Shown here: positions 42,689-56,300 of the stretch, piece by piece
Layout of the letters: each line of letters begins with the position of its first letter
How positions within the stretch are numbered: position 1 is the first letter of the stretch
From: Lethocerus indicus
Lineage: Eukaryota; Arthropoda; Insecta; Hemiptera; Belostomatidae
NCBI GenBank assembly: GCA_019843655.1
Contig: JACDQD010000006.1
Location: forward strand, 23,826,246 to 23,890,245
Direction of reading: 5' to 3'
DNA length: 64,000 nt
Position numbers and translations under genes: made by a program
Notes under the pieces: model-generated
The model's input: the letters and a program-made list of their open reading frames with translations, nothing else
Told to the model about the DNA's origin: nothing
Database searches by the model: none

Positions 42689-43164
42689 TTAGAAGTCTGT
42701 CACCCTTCCTTTTCGTTCCCAATCACCATACCTTGTAGGCTCAGGTCCTTTGGGGCCACCAACTTCACCAGTGCCTGGATTAATGCCATCTTTCCATTCA
42801 GGTAAGGGGTCTTTTTCTTGGTACGGATGTTTTCCAGGTAGTTCATCCAATTTCCCTGTTTATAGATGGCAATCGAAAATTAAAAAAAAAAATTAGTTCT
42901 GCAGTAATGAATGTAGTTTCATTGATGTAAATGGAATGGACAGTTTTTCAAATGCACAAAACATGTTCAGTACAGAATTAATGGAAAATGTCCATTGAAA
43001 ACAATTAAAGATGTATAGGACATACCTATTGGCGTTTTCTGAAGTATGTTTTTCTTGGAAATTCCTTTGGGATCTTCCTTGTCCTTTGATGATTTCGATG
43101 AGAAGTTCAGAACCGCATAATTCCTTGACAGCTGGATTGGCCGAATGTTATATCGTAACATCAT
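42689..43164 (-). CDS. SDHAF4: Succinate dehydrogenase assembly factor 4, mitochondrial
   Basis: Two exons on the minus strand, 43026-43164 and 42689-42855, joined in phase 1, give 101 residues. The C-terminal half carries the family signature: [20 protein letters not shown] followed by [19 protein letters not shown] and the stop. SDHAF4 (Drosophila Sirup) binds the flavinated SDHA subunit in the mitochondrial matrix and promotes its assembly with SDHB while limiting oxidant formation. The N-terminus from [17 protein letters not shown] is rich in Arg and lacks acidic residues, as expected for a matrix-targeting peptide, so I choose the ATG at 43164. An upstream in-frame ATG at 43224 would add 20 residues, including several acidic ones, which fits targeting less well. 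The gene converges on polybromo. Confidence 0.94.
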
Positions 43165-45059
43165 GGAGACGTTCAGTTCGAGTGTTTCAGTAACTGTGAG
43201 GGCTCTTTCGTTTGTTTGTGGCAAGTTTAAATTGTTATTCGACGCTTATTTAGTTTTTGGGGTGTTTTAAGATTAGATATAAGGTTAGGCAAGTACAAAC
43301 ATTCAATACCGGTGCAAGTGCACCCAATAGAACCTCCTGCAGCTGTTCAAGCCTATAGCTGTTTAGTCCTGGTTTATCCAGTGGTTACTGAATTAGATGA
43401 GTGTCGTTATAATATATATGTTGAATTTTATATCACTTTAAAAATTTAAGTACCTTTTGGCAACAACGAGTTAGTTCTACGGGTCAAATATTGTAAGAAT
43501 ATAATGGAATGAGGAATACTTACACAATAATATTAGTACAGGAACACAGTTTGTACTCAAACATATATAAACCAAATCTTTTGTGTATTGTGAATAAAAA
43601 AGAAGGTGACAATAATATATTTTTTGCACAACATAATTAAATTTTCGGCTTCCTCCTAGTATACCTTCTGCAGTTTTTAATAAATACTTCTCTGGGTGAA
43701 TATAAAAAATGAGTGCTTGTGTCTATACGAAAGATCCACTGTAGTGAATTATAATTTAATTTGTAAACTCCTTTTACAATACATTATATAGAGCTAACTA
43801 GGTACCTCCAGAATAAGAGGGGAATGGTAGGGAAAGCTTGGGGCCCCGACCGCTGTTATCTCTTATCATTGGAGGCCGGAAGTTTTTTTTATTGCTTCTA
43901 CTGCGTCGCCATATTGTTAGGTCTAATTTATCCAAAGTAGAGAAGCGATTATGCAGACACGGTTTTACATTGCGTTAATAAAGATGCGAGATTTACGTAT
44001 CGAAAATGTAAAAGCGGTTTACACACCTCGTAAACATACACGTAATAATAGGGTAAACTAACTGAACCTAATCTATTCAACTGGTTGGCCAAGTCCGCCA
44101 ACGAAGACGCACATTTGCGTCCTACAGGACATTTCATTTCCTTGTAATGTTCGACAGATTGACTAGTCGACGATTAAGAAGAGAAAAAACAGAGAAGCAA
44201 CTAGGATGGAGACTTCCCATCTCACTAGAGGAAGTTGGGGGATGATTTCCCCCTATGAAGCCTTGAGGACCAGCGTTAACCATCATCGTTGTTATCAACA
44301 TTTTCAGGCGAAACCAATGCGGTTTTTTGTGTGCCTTAGCTAGCTTCCCTCCTCGCATTTATTCCGGCGCCGAACCAAGCTACAAAATCCGCTGTAGCCG
44401 AACATGCACGATTAACGACACATATCCACATGTATTTAAGAACCCCAAGTTGATCCACTCTTCAGTCGGAGTTCCAACCAGTAAGATTTCCAAAACGTCG
44501 GAAGCGGACAACACCCGAGAGGGCCCCATTGTCCCACTCGGGTGGTTTCCAAGAACAGGAAAAATCCCGGAACAGCGGGGGATCAACCCCGGCGAACCGA
44601 TATTTTCCCATATCAAAACGCGATCTCACCGGAAGCCAATCAGTGATACTAGTGACAATTCAAGTTCTGGTCACGGAAACCTTCACTCACTTATATATAC
44701 TTTTAACTGTATAGGTGTACTCGAAAGTTTTTTTAACCGCTTCGGTCGAGAAAAATTTAGTAATGGTTCATTGCGCAACACTGCTCGGAATAATGCAACT
44801 ACCCCCAAATGAATCGTAATGAATTCGTGTTGCAGAACAAAATAAGCGGTATATCGACTTAAAATCCAGTTCCTACGTTTTATAAAAAAATGAAGGGAGT
44901 CAGAAAGCGCACGGCTGGTGGTGGGGGGGGGGGGTTGATAATTGAAAAGCAAAATATACCGCAGAGCCGCATTCGTGGAGCTCAAACATCGTAATCTGTT
45001 CGGCGGTGAAGATTCAGCGCGGAAATGAAGTTCGGAGAGAAATACAAAGGCCGATGTAC

Positions 45060-45365
45060 AGGGATGGGAAGGAGGGGGCCATGGCGAAATGGGGCGGGGA
45101 ATGAAAAAAAAAAAAGAGAGAGGAGCGAGAGGGAGAACAGGCTTTTGTGGAGTAGCGCGGCGGGGGAAGAGTGGGCTGTGGGAGCTTTCAATAATCCCTC
45201 TTTCACTGTGGAGAGAAGCGAATGAGAGAGAGAGAGAGAGAGAGACAGACAGAGTGAGGGAGTCAGAGAAGGGAGCTGGGAGGGAGAGGGAGAGGGGAGC
45301 AATACTCAGCCAGTCAGAATGAGGAAGAGAGAGATGGAGAGAAGCTGGCGGCCGTTGGAGAGGAG
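45060..45365 (+). repeat. purine-rich (GA-rich) strand
   Basis: The plus strand is dominated by G and A with a perfect (GA)n core near 45223-45245. The pyrimidine-rich (CT)n tract follows on the same strand about 60 bases later, so the two could pair as an inverted repeat. Confidence 0.8.
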
Positions 45366-45418
45366 GGGTGGAGGTGGTGATTGTTCTGTCTGTGCCGGTG
45401 TCGTCTCTATGGTGACCT

Positions 45419-45594
<176 letters not shown>

Positions 45595-47381
45595 CGAGGG
45601 TGGGTGGGGGTAGGGGGGATCGAAACCACCGACGGACCGCTTCAACCCGCTATACTACTAGACAGCTATCAATCTCATTCCTCACGTTGCCCGACATTGC
45701 CGCCTTGTCCTATACTTACTTCTATAGCCCGGCTCCTAAGCGCAGGTGACCATCCAGGAGTGGTTCACCTACATGCTGTGTGCGTGTGTTGTGAGAGGCA
45801 AATTCGTATGCCATGCATTTCTGAACTGAAACCTGATGAGCAATCTCGACATAATTCGGCACTGATTAGTAATAGAAATTCTTTTAATCTCAAACCTAGG
45901 ATCTCGACTTTCACGTTCTAGACTATTTAAACATATTTTCAATATAGAAACTTATATTTTTAAATGATTGATTTAAGGAACATTACTATCCATAAATCTG
46001 ATATAAAGCTTACTAAATTTATTCTCACCTACCTCTTTCCTTGACTTGATCTAATTTCTATGGGCACTTCGCCCACTCATCGTGTGCGAACCAATTGTCA
46101 TTTGAAATTTATGGAAACATTTATTACCATAATAGTTGATTATTTGTCCTGAAGATTTTGTACTAGCAGCTTCCCGTAGCCAAATTATTATTTGAGATAA
46201 GAAAAGAAATTAGATATATTTTTTATTAGAATTAGATTGGTTTGTTTCAGTCAAATACAAATGAAGCGAATAATTGAGCACATATAAAATGGCATTACTC
46301 ACGGAAAGGGTGCAAATAATTCTTCAAGCTGCGGTAGACAGCATTGCCAGTGGAATGGGTTTGTCGGGTTTAGTATCCCCGAACGCCGTTAACCGTAATT
46401 TCCGAGGAAATACTCGTTCGTTTATAATTTCTCACGTGTATTTCTCCGATCTTAAGTACCCGGAATTTTATTATATTTCGAATTCTAAGGGTTAATTTTC
46501 CAAGCCAAGCCGTTGAAAATTCTTAATTCAAGTGTTCGTCCTTTCGTGCCAACATTGTCGATGTGTTCTATCTGATATTCTTTTGCCTAGTGCAGCAATG
46601 TAAATCTAAATCAGTCTTGCCATCGGCACCGCACCTCTTGCACCGGCAACACAATCCAATATTTTAATAAAATAACTTTAAAATTAATGAAAGTAACGGT
46701 TAAAAAATCTAACATTTATTTATTCGAATATACAGTAGTTTTTCGGCTTTAACCTAACTATTCACATTATTTACATGTTAAAAATACGATACGACCACTT
46801 TTCTAATTTACAACATTTACACTTTGAATTAAAATTCTTTCGGAGTAGAATGAAAATTTACATCGAGAAAATTTGTATATAGATAAATATTCGACTCGAA
46901 GAAGTGAGGAAGAAATCTCATCTATGGAATGTCTAATTCCTTCATAACTCTTCGGAGCATGAGAATTCCTTAATTCCGGTAACTTTTATCATTTTCTCGT
47001 TTTCGCTAATAAAATTTGAATTCGATTTCCCGCTTGCCTTCCGAAGTAAGATTCAGAAACGCGAATAACGTCAATGAGATTGAATTAATGATTTAGATAT
47101 AAAAATGAATAGTCATACTTAGAAGGAAAACGTGTTTGGCACGCGGAAAATACAGTATGGTGCGTTTTTGATAATAATATTAAACTTTAACAGGATCGCG
47201 CGATCCCCCTTCCTTTACGCCCGTTTATGGGGATCTCAATACTTTACAAACGATTAATTGTTAGACAATACATTACGATAGGGTTTTTACTCAAAATGGA
47301 GCGAGACGAAATCTAAAGAGAAAACGAAATTCTGAGCGCGAACACTTTTACACCAGTACGAATAATCATCGTAGGGCTTTT

Positions 47382-50300
47382 TCATACTTTAGGCTCTTTT
47401 TCGTGCTTGACATAGTCCACAACAAGTTCAAGTCCGATGACCGCGGGGAGGGGCTCCTTGGAGGGGGGCCTAGTCTCGGCCACTTTGGTGTAGATGCGCC
47501 TGAGGTCGTGGAGTACCCGGCCGGCGGCCAGCGGGTTGGATGCGGGGGCGGCTGTGACGGGGCGGAGGCGGGGGCGGGGCGGCTGCCCTGGGAGAGGGGC
47601 CCGGGGAGGGGACGCTGAACGCGGAGCAGTGGCCTCCGGCCCTGAACCGCTTGTTTGGGCACTGCTGGTGCTGAGGATGGGCGTGCGGGTGGGTGTGGAG
47701 GGATGGTGGGGGGCGGGGCGAGGCGGGCCCCGGGGGCGGCGTCAGCGGCCTCTTGGCCCTGACCAGCCCCCTGAGCAGCTCGCTGAAGAAGAAGCAGTGC
47801 GGTAGGCCTGCCGGGCTGTAGAGGTAGGGCGGCGTGGCGGCCACCAACCTGCAGACCAGCTCCCCGCCCCTCAGCTCACCCCGCCCCCACAGCCCCACCG
47901 CTGCCCCGCCGCTACCTCGCACCTCACCGCCCCGCCACCGCCCCGCTGCTCCTCACCTCTCCTGCTCCTCCTCCGCTCGACATCTAAAACAAATATTTCA
48001 TTCTAGACAACAGTATGAGAATAAGCCGAGGCCTACTCCATTGGCCATCCGAAAGCCAACAGGCATTTCGATATCTTATTTCCTTCATAACGGCAATCCG
48101 CATTTCGGACGAGGATTACTCAAGTATCTGACAAATATGAATTGTCCTTGTAGATTCTAAAAGGGAATCCGTAATTCTATATACAGTGTTGGGTGGTAGC
48201 ATTGTTGTCGGGAGGTAAGAGGCGGGGGTGGACCGAAAGAAGGAGGTCTCGGCTAATAACACTTTGCATTGCAAATACACTTCCTCCTCAACGGCCAATA
48301 TGGCAAATAACTGTCGTTGTGAGAGGACCCTCTGTCTCCTCTCTGTTGACCATCTGTCCTCATTTTATGATAGCCGAAATGTGATTTTGTTGGAATTTAA
48401 ATCCCATTTTATGTTCAATAAACGTTTTTCATCACCGAAATAAATCCTGTATTCGATTTTTCTCCTGTATTTATAGTTTGCATTAATTTTAATCTTAAAA
48501 ACAAAAAAAAAGCAAAAAACAAATCAAAGCCCGTTATATTAAGCTCTTACGCTTTTACAAGTAATATGTAGACTCCATATCCATATGTAGAAATAACTGG
48601 CCTTTTTTTATTCATTGTTATCTATTCCGTTCAGTTTCATATATCCGTACCTTTCATACATCCGTCTTCTGGATGGTGTGAAGAACTGGAAATAATAAAA
48701 ATAGGGAAATTTGTCGGAAACTGCGTCACTCTCTTCGGATTTTTCGGGACATTTCCGAGTTAGAAAGAAGAGAGTGCTGCACACACTTCTCCGCGCTTTT
48801 TGGGGTGCGTTCGGGGGCGGGGTCTACCGAGGTTGCCGGTCCAAAAGAAGCTTAGCCTTCGGGTAGAAAAAGAGTGTGAGAAACAGGCCAAGAGAGAGGT
48901 ATCCGTTGGATGGGGGTTGAAGAGAAGAGCGGGTTATGCCGGTAGGCATAAAGGAGTGAGGAGAGAGGAGAGAGTGAGGGAGGGAGAGAGGGTTGAAGGG
49001 AGGGAGGGGAGCGTTGTCTGGGGCGGCTAATGCCACTTTGCAATGCAAATCCCTCCGGCCGGCAATATGACAATCACCCACCTCTAGCCGAGATACGAAT
49101 TACGTACGACCCAACACCTCCGCAACCGAGCCCCTCTTTATTCCTCTCCCTCTCAAATACCGCCCTCAATATACGCTCTCTCTCTCTCTTCAACTAACTA
49201 GTATAAGGATGAGTAATATATTTTTCGCTTTTTTTCTCTATAGAAGCGCAGAAAAATGGTCTTCTTCTTCATATAAGACGAGAGAGGGGATTGAGAGGGA
49301 CTCAAGGGGGCTGTTTTTTTTTCATTCCCGATCCATTCCGATTTACTGCCCTTCCACTCCTGAAACCCTTTACTGCGTTCGATTTACCTAGAATACATGT
49401 ATATAAAATATATATAGTATATAAAATCAAAGAGAGGAGATTCCTATCACATATACCAAACTGTTGAGTCAATAAATAACCAACCATAATTCCTTGTCTA
49501 TCTAAATAAATGTTTTACGGTATAAGAAATAACAACTGCCGTCATAGCGCGTGGTAAACAATCATAGACCCATTGGACAATTATAAAAAAATACGTTTAT
49601 AACATCGAATCGTATTTTCATATTTTCAGAACTAACGCAACATAACAAGGCTTTCTGTTATCGTTTGTGAACGCAGCTTCTTCCTGAGTTTTCATCACTG
49701 TACAATTTTATGTCAAATAAAGTCGAATTCATTGTTTGTAATCATCGTATCTCGGAATCAAACTGGTCCATACTAGTTTTTTTTCTGCTGTTTTATAGTT
49801 TAGGATTGAACCTCGGCTGTAGTTTAGTGAATAGGTGCCCAGGTTACTGGTCAAACCTGCTCCCTGGGGGGTTGGTTCCAAGCCTGCACAGGCCCTGCGA
49901 CTGCGACGACTGAAAGGCCGAAGGGGCAATGCGGACAATGCCTATTAATGCGGTCCTAATTCATTCCTAACCGTACAGCTCCGGCCTGTAGGTACCGGAA
50001 GGCCCGCAAGGTCTGCGCACTTGCAGGAACGCTGGTCGCATAGTGAATGGGAATTTGTTTACTCCTTCGGCCCTGTTTGGCGTGTCCTAGCCCACATCAC
50101 CTACGGCCGCTCATCAATTTAGATTTCTCATATTCTCATCGTGCGATCGCCACCTCCTGGGCACGACCCTGCTCAAGATCTTTTTTCCCAGATCTATACT
50201 GTTAATAATGCCTTAGTACTAGTCAAGAGTGCTGTTTATTGGCTAGTATTTAGGGCGTATAGTTAACGTGAGCTGGACTGGCTCGGTGTCCTCCTCTTCA

Positions 50301-53300
50301 CTGGGAGGACGAGAAGTGATCGACCAAAGTTGAAAGTCTAAGAGATGGAGTGGTCATTTCTCATATATAACTGAAATTTTGAACTTAATAGCCTCATAAA
50401 AATAAAAAAGCCGTCCGAGGAAAAAATATTATTTCACTTTAAAAATACTCATCGATTCCTAAACGTGTAAACTTAACTGATAACATTCGGCGAGGTTTCT
50501 CCGATATGAAATTCCGTGAAAACCTATTAGAAAAAGTTCTGACTTAAACAAGCTAGAGGTGATAACCTAAAGTTTTCCTCTCAATTCCCGTCAATGCGGC
50601 AACAACAATGCACAAGCAGGGTTTCTGCTAAGGAACCATCATCTCCAGACAAATAGATTGAAACTTGCCCTCCGCGAAGGAAAACAGTAGACCACGCCAA
50701 CCCATCCACACGGGCGGGACTTGGAATGGGTACTTTGCTCGGAAACGAATGTAAAGTATGCCTGACGGAGATTCGTGGGCAGGAAACGGCGGCAAGAACG
50801 GGAGGAAGGAAAATTAGTTCAATATTTAAGGTTAAAGAACTAGGAGCTAGAGTAAAACGTTCACACATGCCAGCCAAACGAGAGAATAACCTAAAGAGAC
50901 CGCCCTAATAAACATCCTTATAGTCGGTGTGTACTGTGTTTGTGCTGCTAATTTTTCGCTTGCTGTACAATCGGACGTACACTAAGCCGTACAATGCCCA
51001 CCCCCCTCTCCCAATGTCATATATACTGTAAATTGTTAACTACTGGCGGGCATGATGACTGGTCCGAAGGGGGGGCCTCGGGCTCTCCTGAAGTCCTCGC
51101 GCTTCACGATAGGCCCGCCGCCCCGAGAGTAAACGCATAATTTCTTGGAGGCCTCAGGTGCTCCGACGGGACTAAACGTGTTCATAAATCAAAACCCGTT
51201 CTCGTTGAAACGTCCACATTTTGTTACCCTTCTTCATTTTTCGAACTCCCCAACCCCCACCCGCCACCGCTACACTCCCATCTGTGCCAACGGATGCCTT
51301 AGTTGAACTGCACCGACGGTATACACCCCACTGTCTCGTTAAAAATTTACTTTCCTTATCAACAATCCGTGGCGAAGATAACCGACAACGCCTTGTATAG
51401 TGTATGGAAGTATAGCTGTAAGTATCGCGTCTATTAGTTGTGTAACACAATTATTCCTTGTTCGGATTTTGATAGAAACACAAGAAACAACGAAAAAAAA
51501 TTAAAAAGAAACTATAAATTCGTCAAAATAATGAGGGGGAGACTTATTTACAGGAGTCTGCAACTGACAGCAGACTTAGTTTAGGAGTATTAAATTCCCG
51601 AAATTTCGTTTATCAAAAGGGAACAATTTTCCGTCGGTCGCCCTCGGGATTATATCAGTCGAGCGGACTACAACATATCAGTTACATAGCGGCATATTAC
51701 CTTTCGGCTATTTTAAAAAGCTCATTCATTTGCCGTAACAAATTCACGCGATATTCCGACATTGGAGGATTAGTTCAACCTAGGTCATTGCTTTTCAAAA
51801 CCACACACTGCGAAGATATGGATGAATAATATGTAAGTAATAGCACACACACACAACACACACATGAACGTCCTTCATACATTAATGTTTTAATGGACTG
51901 TGGGGACAATAAAATCCATAAAAAGCCAGAACTTTAACTGATATGTCCGACAGAGCGAGTGCCCACAAAATAGGAATAATGGTCGTTGAATTCATCAAAA
52001 AGCGGATGGACCGAGATATCGGATGCCACAAAAAACGGAAAAGGGGTGTGCATTACTTTGATTAAAAAGATGTCTGTTGTCACAGCGAAAACAAATTAGA
52101 AACATTGAAGCTGATCATAATAATTGCTTTTGCCTCTTTATTTATTAGTATTTTAAAAAGGACAGTAATTTTATTACCTCTAATAAAACAAAGGTAAGTT
52201 TCTTGTTCAATCAGGTGTGATCTATTGTAGATTTACGATAATCATCCAATTCAGACAAAATGCTTAAAAAAAGAAGAATATAGACATTAGAAGGGCTTTT
52301 TACAAGACGCTGTTGCGACTGATGAAGCACGTGGCCAAAGGTCTATACCCAACCAGAGCCGAGTAACCGTCTTAAGACATGACTGATGAAGATAGGATTA
52401 AATCTATCATACGATTAAAATAGAAACACATAAAATAATGGACAGATAGTTCCTACGCCGTTCCTGTCTGAACGCCCGACCGAAGCAGGCAGTTATTCAG
52501 TAAGAATCAACAGATGGAAAGGACACACCGTTTTCAAACAACTTCAACAACCCGAAATAACAAACTGTTCATAGGTCAAAACATTTCATCTGATTTTCTC
52601 CTAAGACAACGTGGATATTCATTTATTATTGGAGTGCAGACACGCGGGAAGGAGTGTGAATGCAATGATAACGTTCAGTTTACATACTGATTTCGCCACG
52701 GTGAATAAATTATTATTCGAAATTTAAAATAACTTACGAATATATTGACTAATTAATGTTGATATTAAGTATCGCGAGCTATACAACGTGTTTTAAAATA
52801 AATAGTCAATATATTGTGGGTGTTATCGGTTATTGTGAGAACGATAACGATTTTGCAATGTCTAATTTCACCTAGGTGAATTTAGAGATTCCAGTTATCG
52901 CGGATGTGTTATTACTGAAATTAATAATTCGAAATACGAAAGAATGAATTATTGTTCATCATCACGAAAAACTGACGTTCGTAATACAGCTTTTCGAAGT
53001 AAAATATGACAGAAGGCTTCGGAGAGAGATCTTTCCCATCGAAACCGTTACAAATCGATATCCGTTCGAATATACAAATGTTCATACCTCGGGGAGGCTT
53101 TGACGATCTCGGAGGACGAATATCCGGAGCGACGGGTGGCCAACACGGAGCTAAATCAAAGAGCAATAAGCGACGACGAAGAGGAAGCGGCGCCGAGCGG
53201 AAGACTCCCGGCACTAAATCAAAGCTTACTCACCCGGAGAGCGCTCCGCCTCCGAGTTTATAGAAAGGGTTGACAGTTGGAAGGGTGGTTTGCAAATGTG

Positions 53301-56300
53301 ATAATAATCGGGGGTGGGGTGGGTAGGGGTGGCGGTGGTGGGGGAGGAGTGAGCGATCAGGGCAATCTGCGCGCGCGAGCTCGCCCCTCCCTCGCTCCTC
53401 TCCCTCTCGCTCATTCTCTCACCCCCGCACACCCTCTTTCTTTATCCCCCACCGCGATGGGCGCGGGAGGGGGAGCGGGAGGGCAGGGGGTGGGTGAATG
53501 AGGACGGTGGGGGGGAGGGGAACCACCCCGAACGGGAGAGTGAGCGGGGACGGGGGGAGCCCGGATAGAGAGGGTGGGAATTAAAGCGTTGAGCCAGAAA
53601 GCAACACGTTGCAAATCACAGACGGGAGCCGGCCGGGGGATGGCGGGGGTTGGGGGCGGGAGCGGGGGCGGGGGCGGCGGTGTAGCGCCCCAGACACACA
53701 ATCGATCACCGGCAAAAGGGGCATGATGAGCCGGGAGAGGGGGACGTTCTTAAAAAACACCGCACTCCTGTCAATTGTCATTATAACCCCGTTACGGTTA
53801 TTTATTTAGTTTTCCTATCCTAGTGTTCCAACGGGAGCGGGACAAAAAATGCTCCACTCTAGTTATAGACTGAAACTTAACCGTAGGTGAAACGAGTGGA
53901 AGTGCAAAAATAACGAAATAACAGTATTCTAGGATATATCAGTACTCCTGTGGCCTTCTGTCTGTACCTTTCCTTCAGCAAAATGAGAGGTACTTGGGCA
54001 TGTCGGCTGCCATGATCCTATGAAGAGTAAAGGGAAGATAGTAAATGTACGATGTAGACGGATGCTCAATAGTCAATTGACAAGCGTTGGCGCCTCATTA
54101 ATTTGCTCACGAAATTCTAATTGCGATGACTGGAAACCGAAACCGATCTAGCATAAAGCCAAATCAGCGAGAGGAGATGATCGCTCGGTACGCTGGTGAT
54201 TAGCAGATTGACATTATGCAGTTATGGTCAGTAAATAACTGTACGCCATATGTCAGGGTCAATTGTGCGTATATCCAAGATAAGTTGGTCAACTAGAATC
54301 CTGCTGCGAATTAACGTTACAAAGTGAATAATACAAAAATGTTGTAGGTTATAAGCTCCCGTAAATCCGAATGTAAATATCCAAGAGGTTATTTGTAAAT
54401 TGTGCTGTACCTATCTTTGGTATTTATTCCATTCTTTTTTATGTGTTATGTGTGACTCATTAATCATGATTTCTCGGTGTCTCAAGACCATACATGTGAG
54501 GAGGACAGTTCCAGTACGTTCATCACCTTCTGGGTAGGGCCCTTCTGACATAACCTGACATACACCTGAAAGAACATAAACATTGTTAGTGTAATATATT
54601 CCGCTTAATTTTCTCAATCGTTTTATTAATCTAATTTTTATTATCCTAATTTAACTAATCCCCGCGGCGTCACGTGGAGGCGTTCGCGTTATCTACTGAC
54701 AGTGGGAGGGACCTCGTTGTTGGAAAACCTTAACTGAAGAACTAATCCATTCTTCTTCCTTCCGTTTCCCCTTCTTCGGCTTTGTCCTGCAGCAGAAAAT
54801 CGTCGTCGTCGACAAACTGACCGATAACTGTCAATATCTTTCTTGATCAACTTTTTTTATTGCCACAACTGTAAAATACAATTATAAAAATTAATGTTAA
54901 AGCAGAAATAGTGACAAACAGAGTACAATGGAGGAGGACCCCACTCGCCATTTTTCAAAATTTTATTTATTTTCCTGGTATGTTTAATAGCGTAGCTATT
55001 TCCTTGTTCAGGCGTCTAGAGAGATAGTACGGTTAGTTATTTACCTTAATATTGTACGGTTTGAAATTTAGTCACCTTTTAACAACTCCTAGCGGCCGAA
55101 CGGGCAGTCGATGTTGGAATGTCAGGGCGGGTTAAGCGGCTGCTGAAGAAGTGAAGGCCCTCGGATATTTGTCTCTGGGCGGGGCAGGGGCCGTAAATTT
55201 CCAAGGTCGAATCGAAGGAGGCCTCTGCCAGCACTGCCGCTCGACACCTCCTAGCGGTCGAGAGACCAGTCAATCCTGGAATGCCATCGGGGCAACCCTC
55301 TATCGGGACACAAATTACTCAACTGCAACCTCACGAAAACAGGCAGCCCTCGCTATTATTGTCGGCCGAGTAAATCGACATGTTGTCTAATAATGCGCCT
55401 TTAATACCAGTTGCACTGTCTACCGACTGTTCGTGTCATCGACGATGATAATTCCAGCGTTGTTTACCATCCACACCCAAAAATATTGTTTTCCCAGTAA
55501 CTGACCTTCCAAACTTCCCGGACAAAGCTCACCCCCTCTTGTGTAATAAAGGAACGGCATTAAACGAGAACATTAGACCTTAATAAACCCTGAGGGTGGC
55601 GCGGGGACGCACTCAACTAAAGTTCGTTCGGTGTACGTGCACCGCCCCGCTAGCGCCCCCCTGAGGGTGGCTCGGGAATGCACCCTACTAAACTTCGATA
55701 TATTAATGATGAAAAATTTCGCTGAAAAATTATTTTAATTAAATTTCACAGTGGACTCGAAAAATTAAACCAAGGCAGCAGAAATATTTTGAAATAAGTT
55801 AGTATAATTACCACAATTCCATGTAAAATGTTTTGTTTTGTTCAATAACAAAATAAGTTCTTGTTTCATTTTTATTTTTATTTATTTTAAAAATTGTTAC
55901 ATTTTTAAAATAGGCCCCCTATTTGGACAATACTTCAACACCCAACACCAAAACAAACACCAACAGAGCGGAGTGTACATAATAACATGCGGATCATGCG
56001 ACGGAGTATACATCCTTGAAGATAGAGGACAGATACAAAGAACACATAAAAGCAATAAAATATAAAACCGAATCCAACTTCGCCAACCACATTATACACT
56101 CCGGACACGAGACAATGAGCATCAACGAATCTCTAAATTTAATACAACCAGGCAAGAAATGTAAAGATATGGATGTAATAGAGAACATGGAGATTTTCAA
56201 GAACAAACTTAATAAACAAAAAAATAAATTCCGGAAGTGAATCCCAGCTAATACTACTAAATAACCCCCCCCCTTCTTTGACCAATAATCCGACAAAGAC

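Larger units (their letters stand above)
47984..51043. other. intron of the unidentified gene
   Basis: Three kilobases between exons 4 and 5 of the unidentified minus-strand gene. It contains two copies of a palindromic POU-like motif (48263 and 49037), GA-rich stretches at 48.9-49.0 kb and an unassigned GC-richer patch at 49.8-50.1 kb. An open frame at 50581-50877 (-) has no recognisable domain. Confidence 0.45.
53151..54456. other. intron with G-rich tract
   Basis: Contains the G-run-rich region 53310-53690 and a short repeat fragment at 54131-54181. The open frames reported by translation of the G-rich part are compositional and low-complexity. Confidence 0.4.

Noticed and set aside
44327..44812. 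A 161-codon plus-strand open frame
   Set aside because: No recognisable domain, other frames on the opposite strand are similarly open, and there is no clear promoter or splice context.
46274..46495. A 73-codon plus-strand frame with an N-terminal amphipathic-looking stretch
   Set aside because: No splice sites, homologous motif or context that separates it from chance.
47470..47805. Plus-strand open frame opposite the terminal exon of the unidentified gene
   Set aside because: Gly/Arg-rich compositional shadow; the minus strand has the non-repetitive protein blocks and the phase agreement.
50581..50877. A 98-codon minus-strand frame within an intron of the unidentified gene
   Set aside because: No splice signal at either end chains it with the other exons, and no domain is recognised.
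52310..52390. Sequence with gatgaag...gtggccaaaggtc resembling Penelope-like 3' termini
   Set aside because: The match to the local family termini is too weak and scattered to support.
53277..53809. Several overlapping open frames on both strands in the G-rich tract
   Set aside because: All frames are open because of base composition; the peptides are Gly/Pro/Arg-rich and have no splice or motif support.
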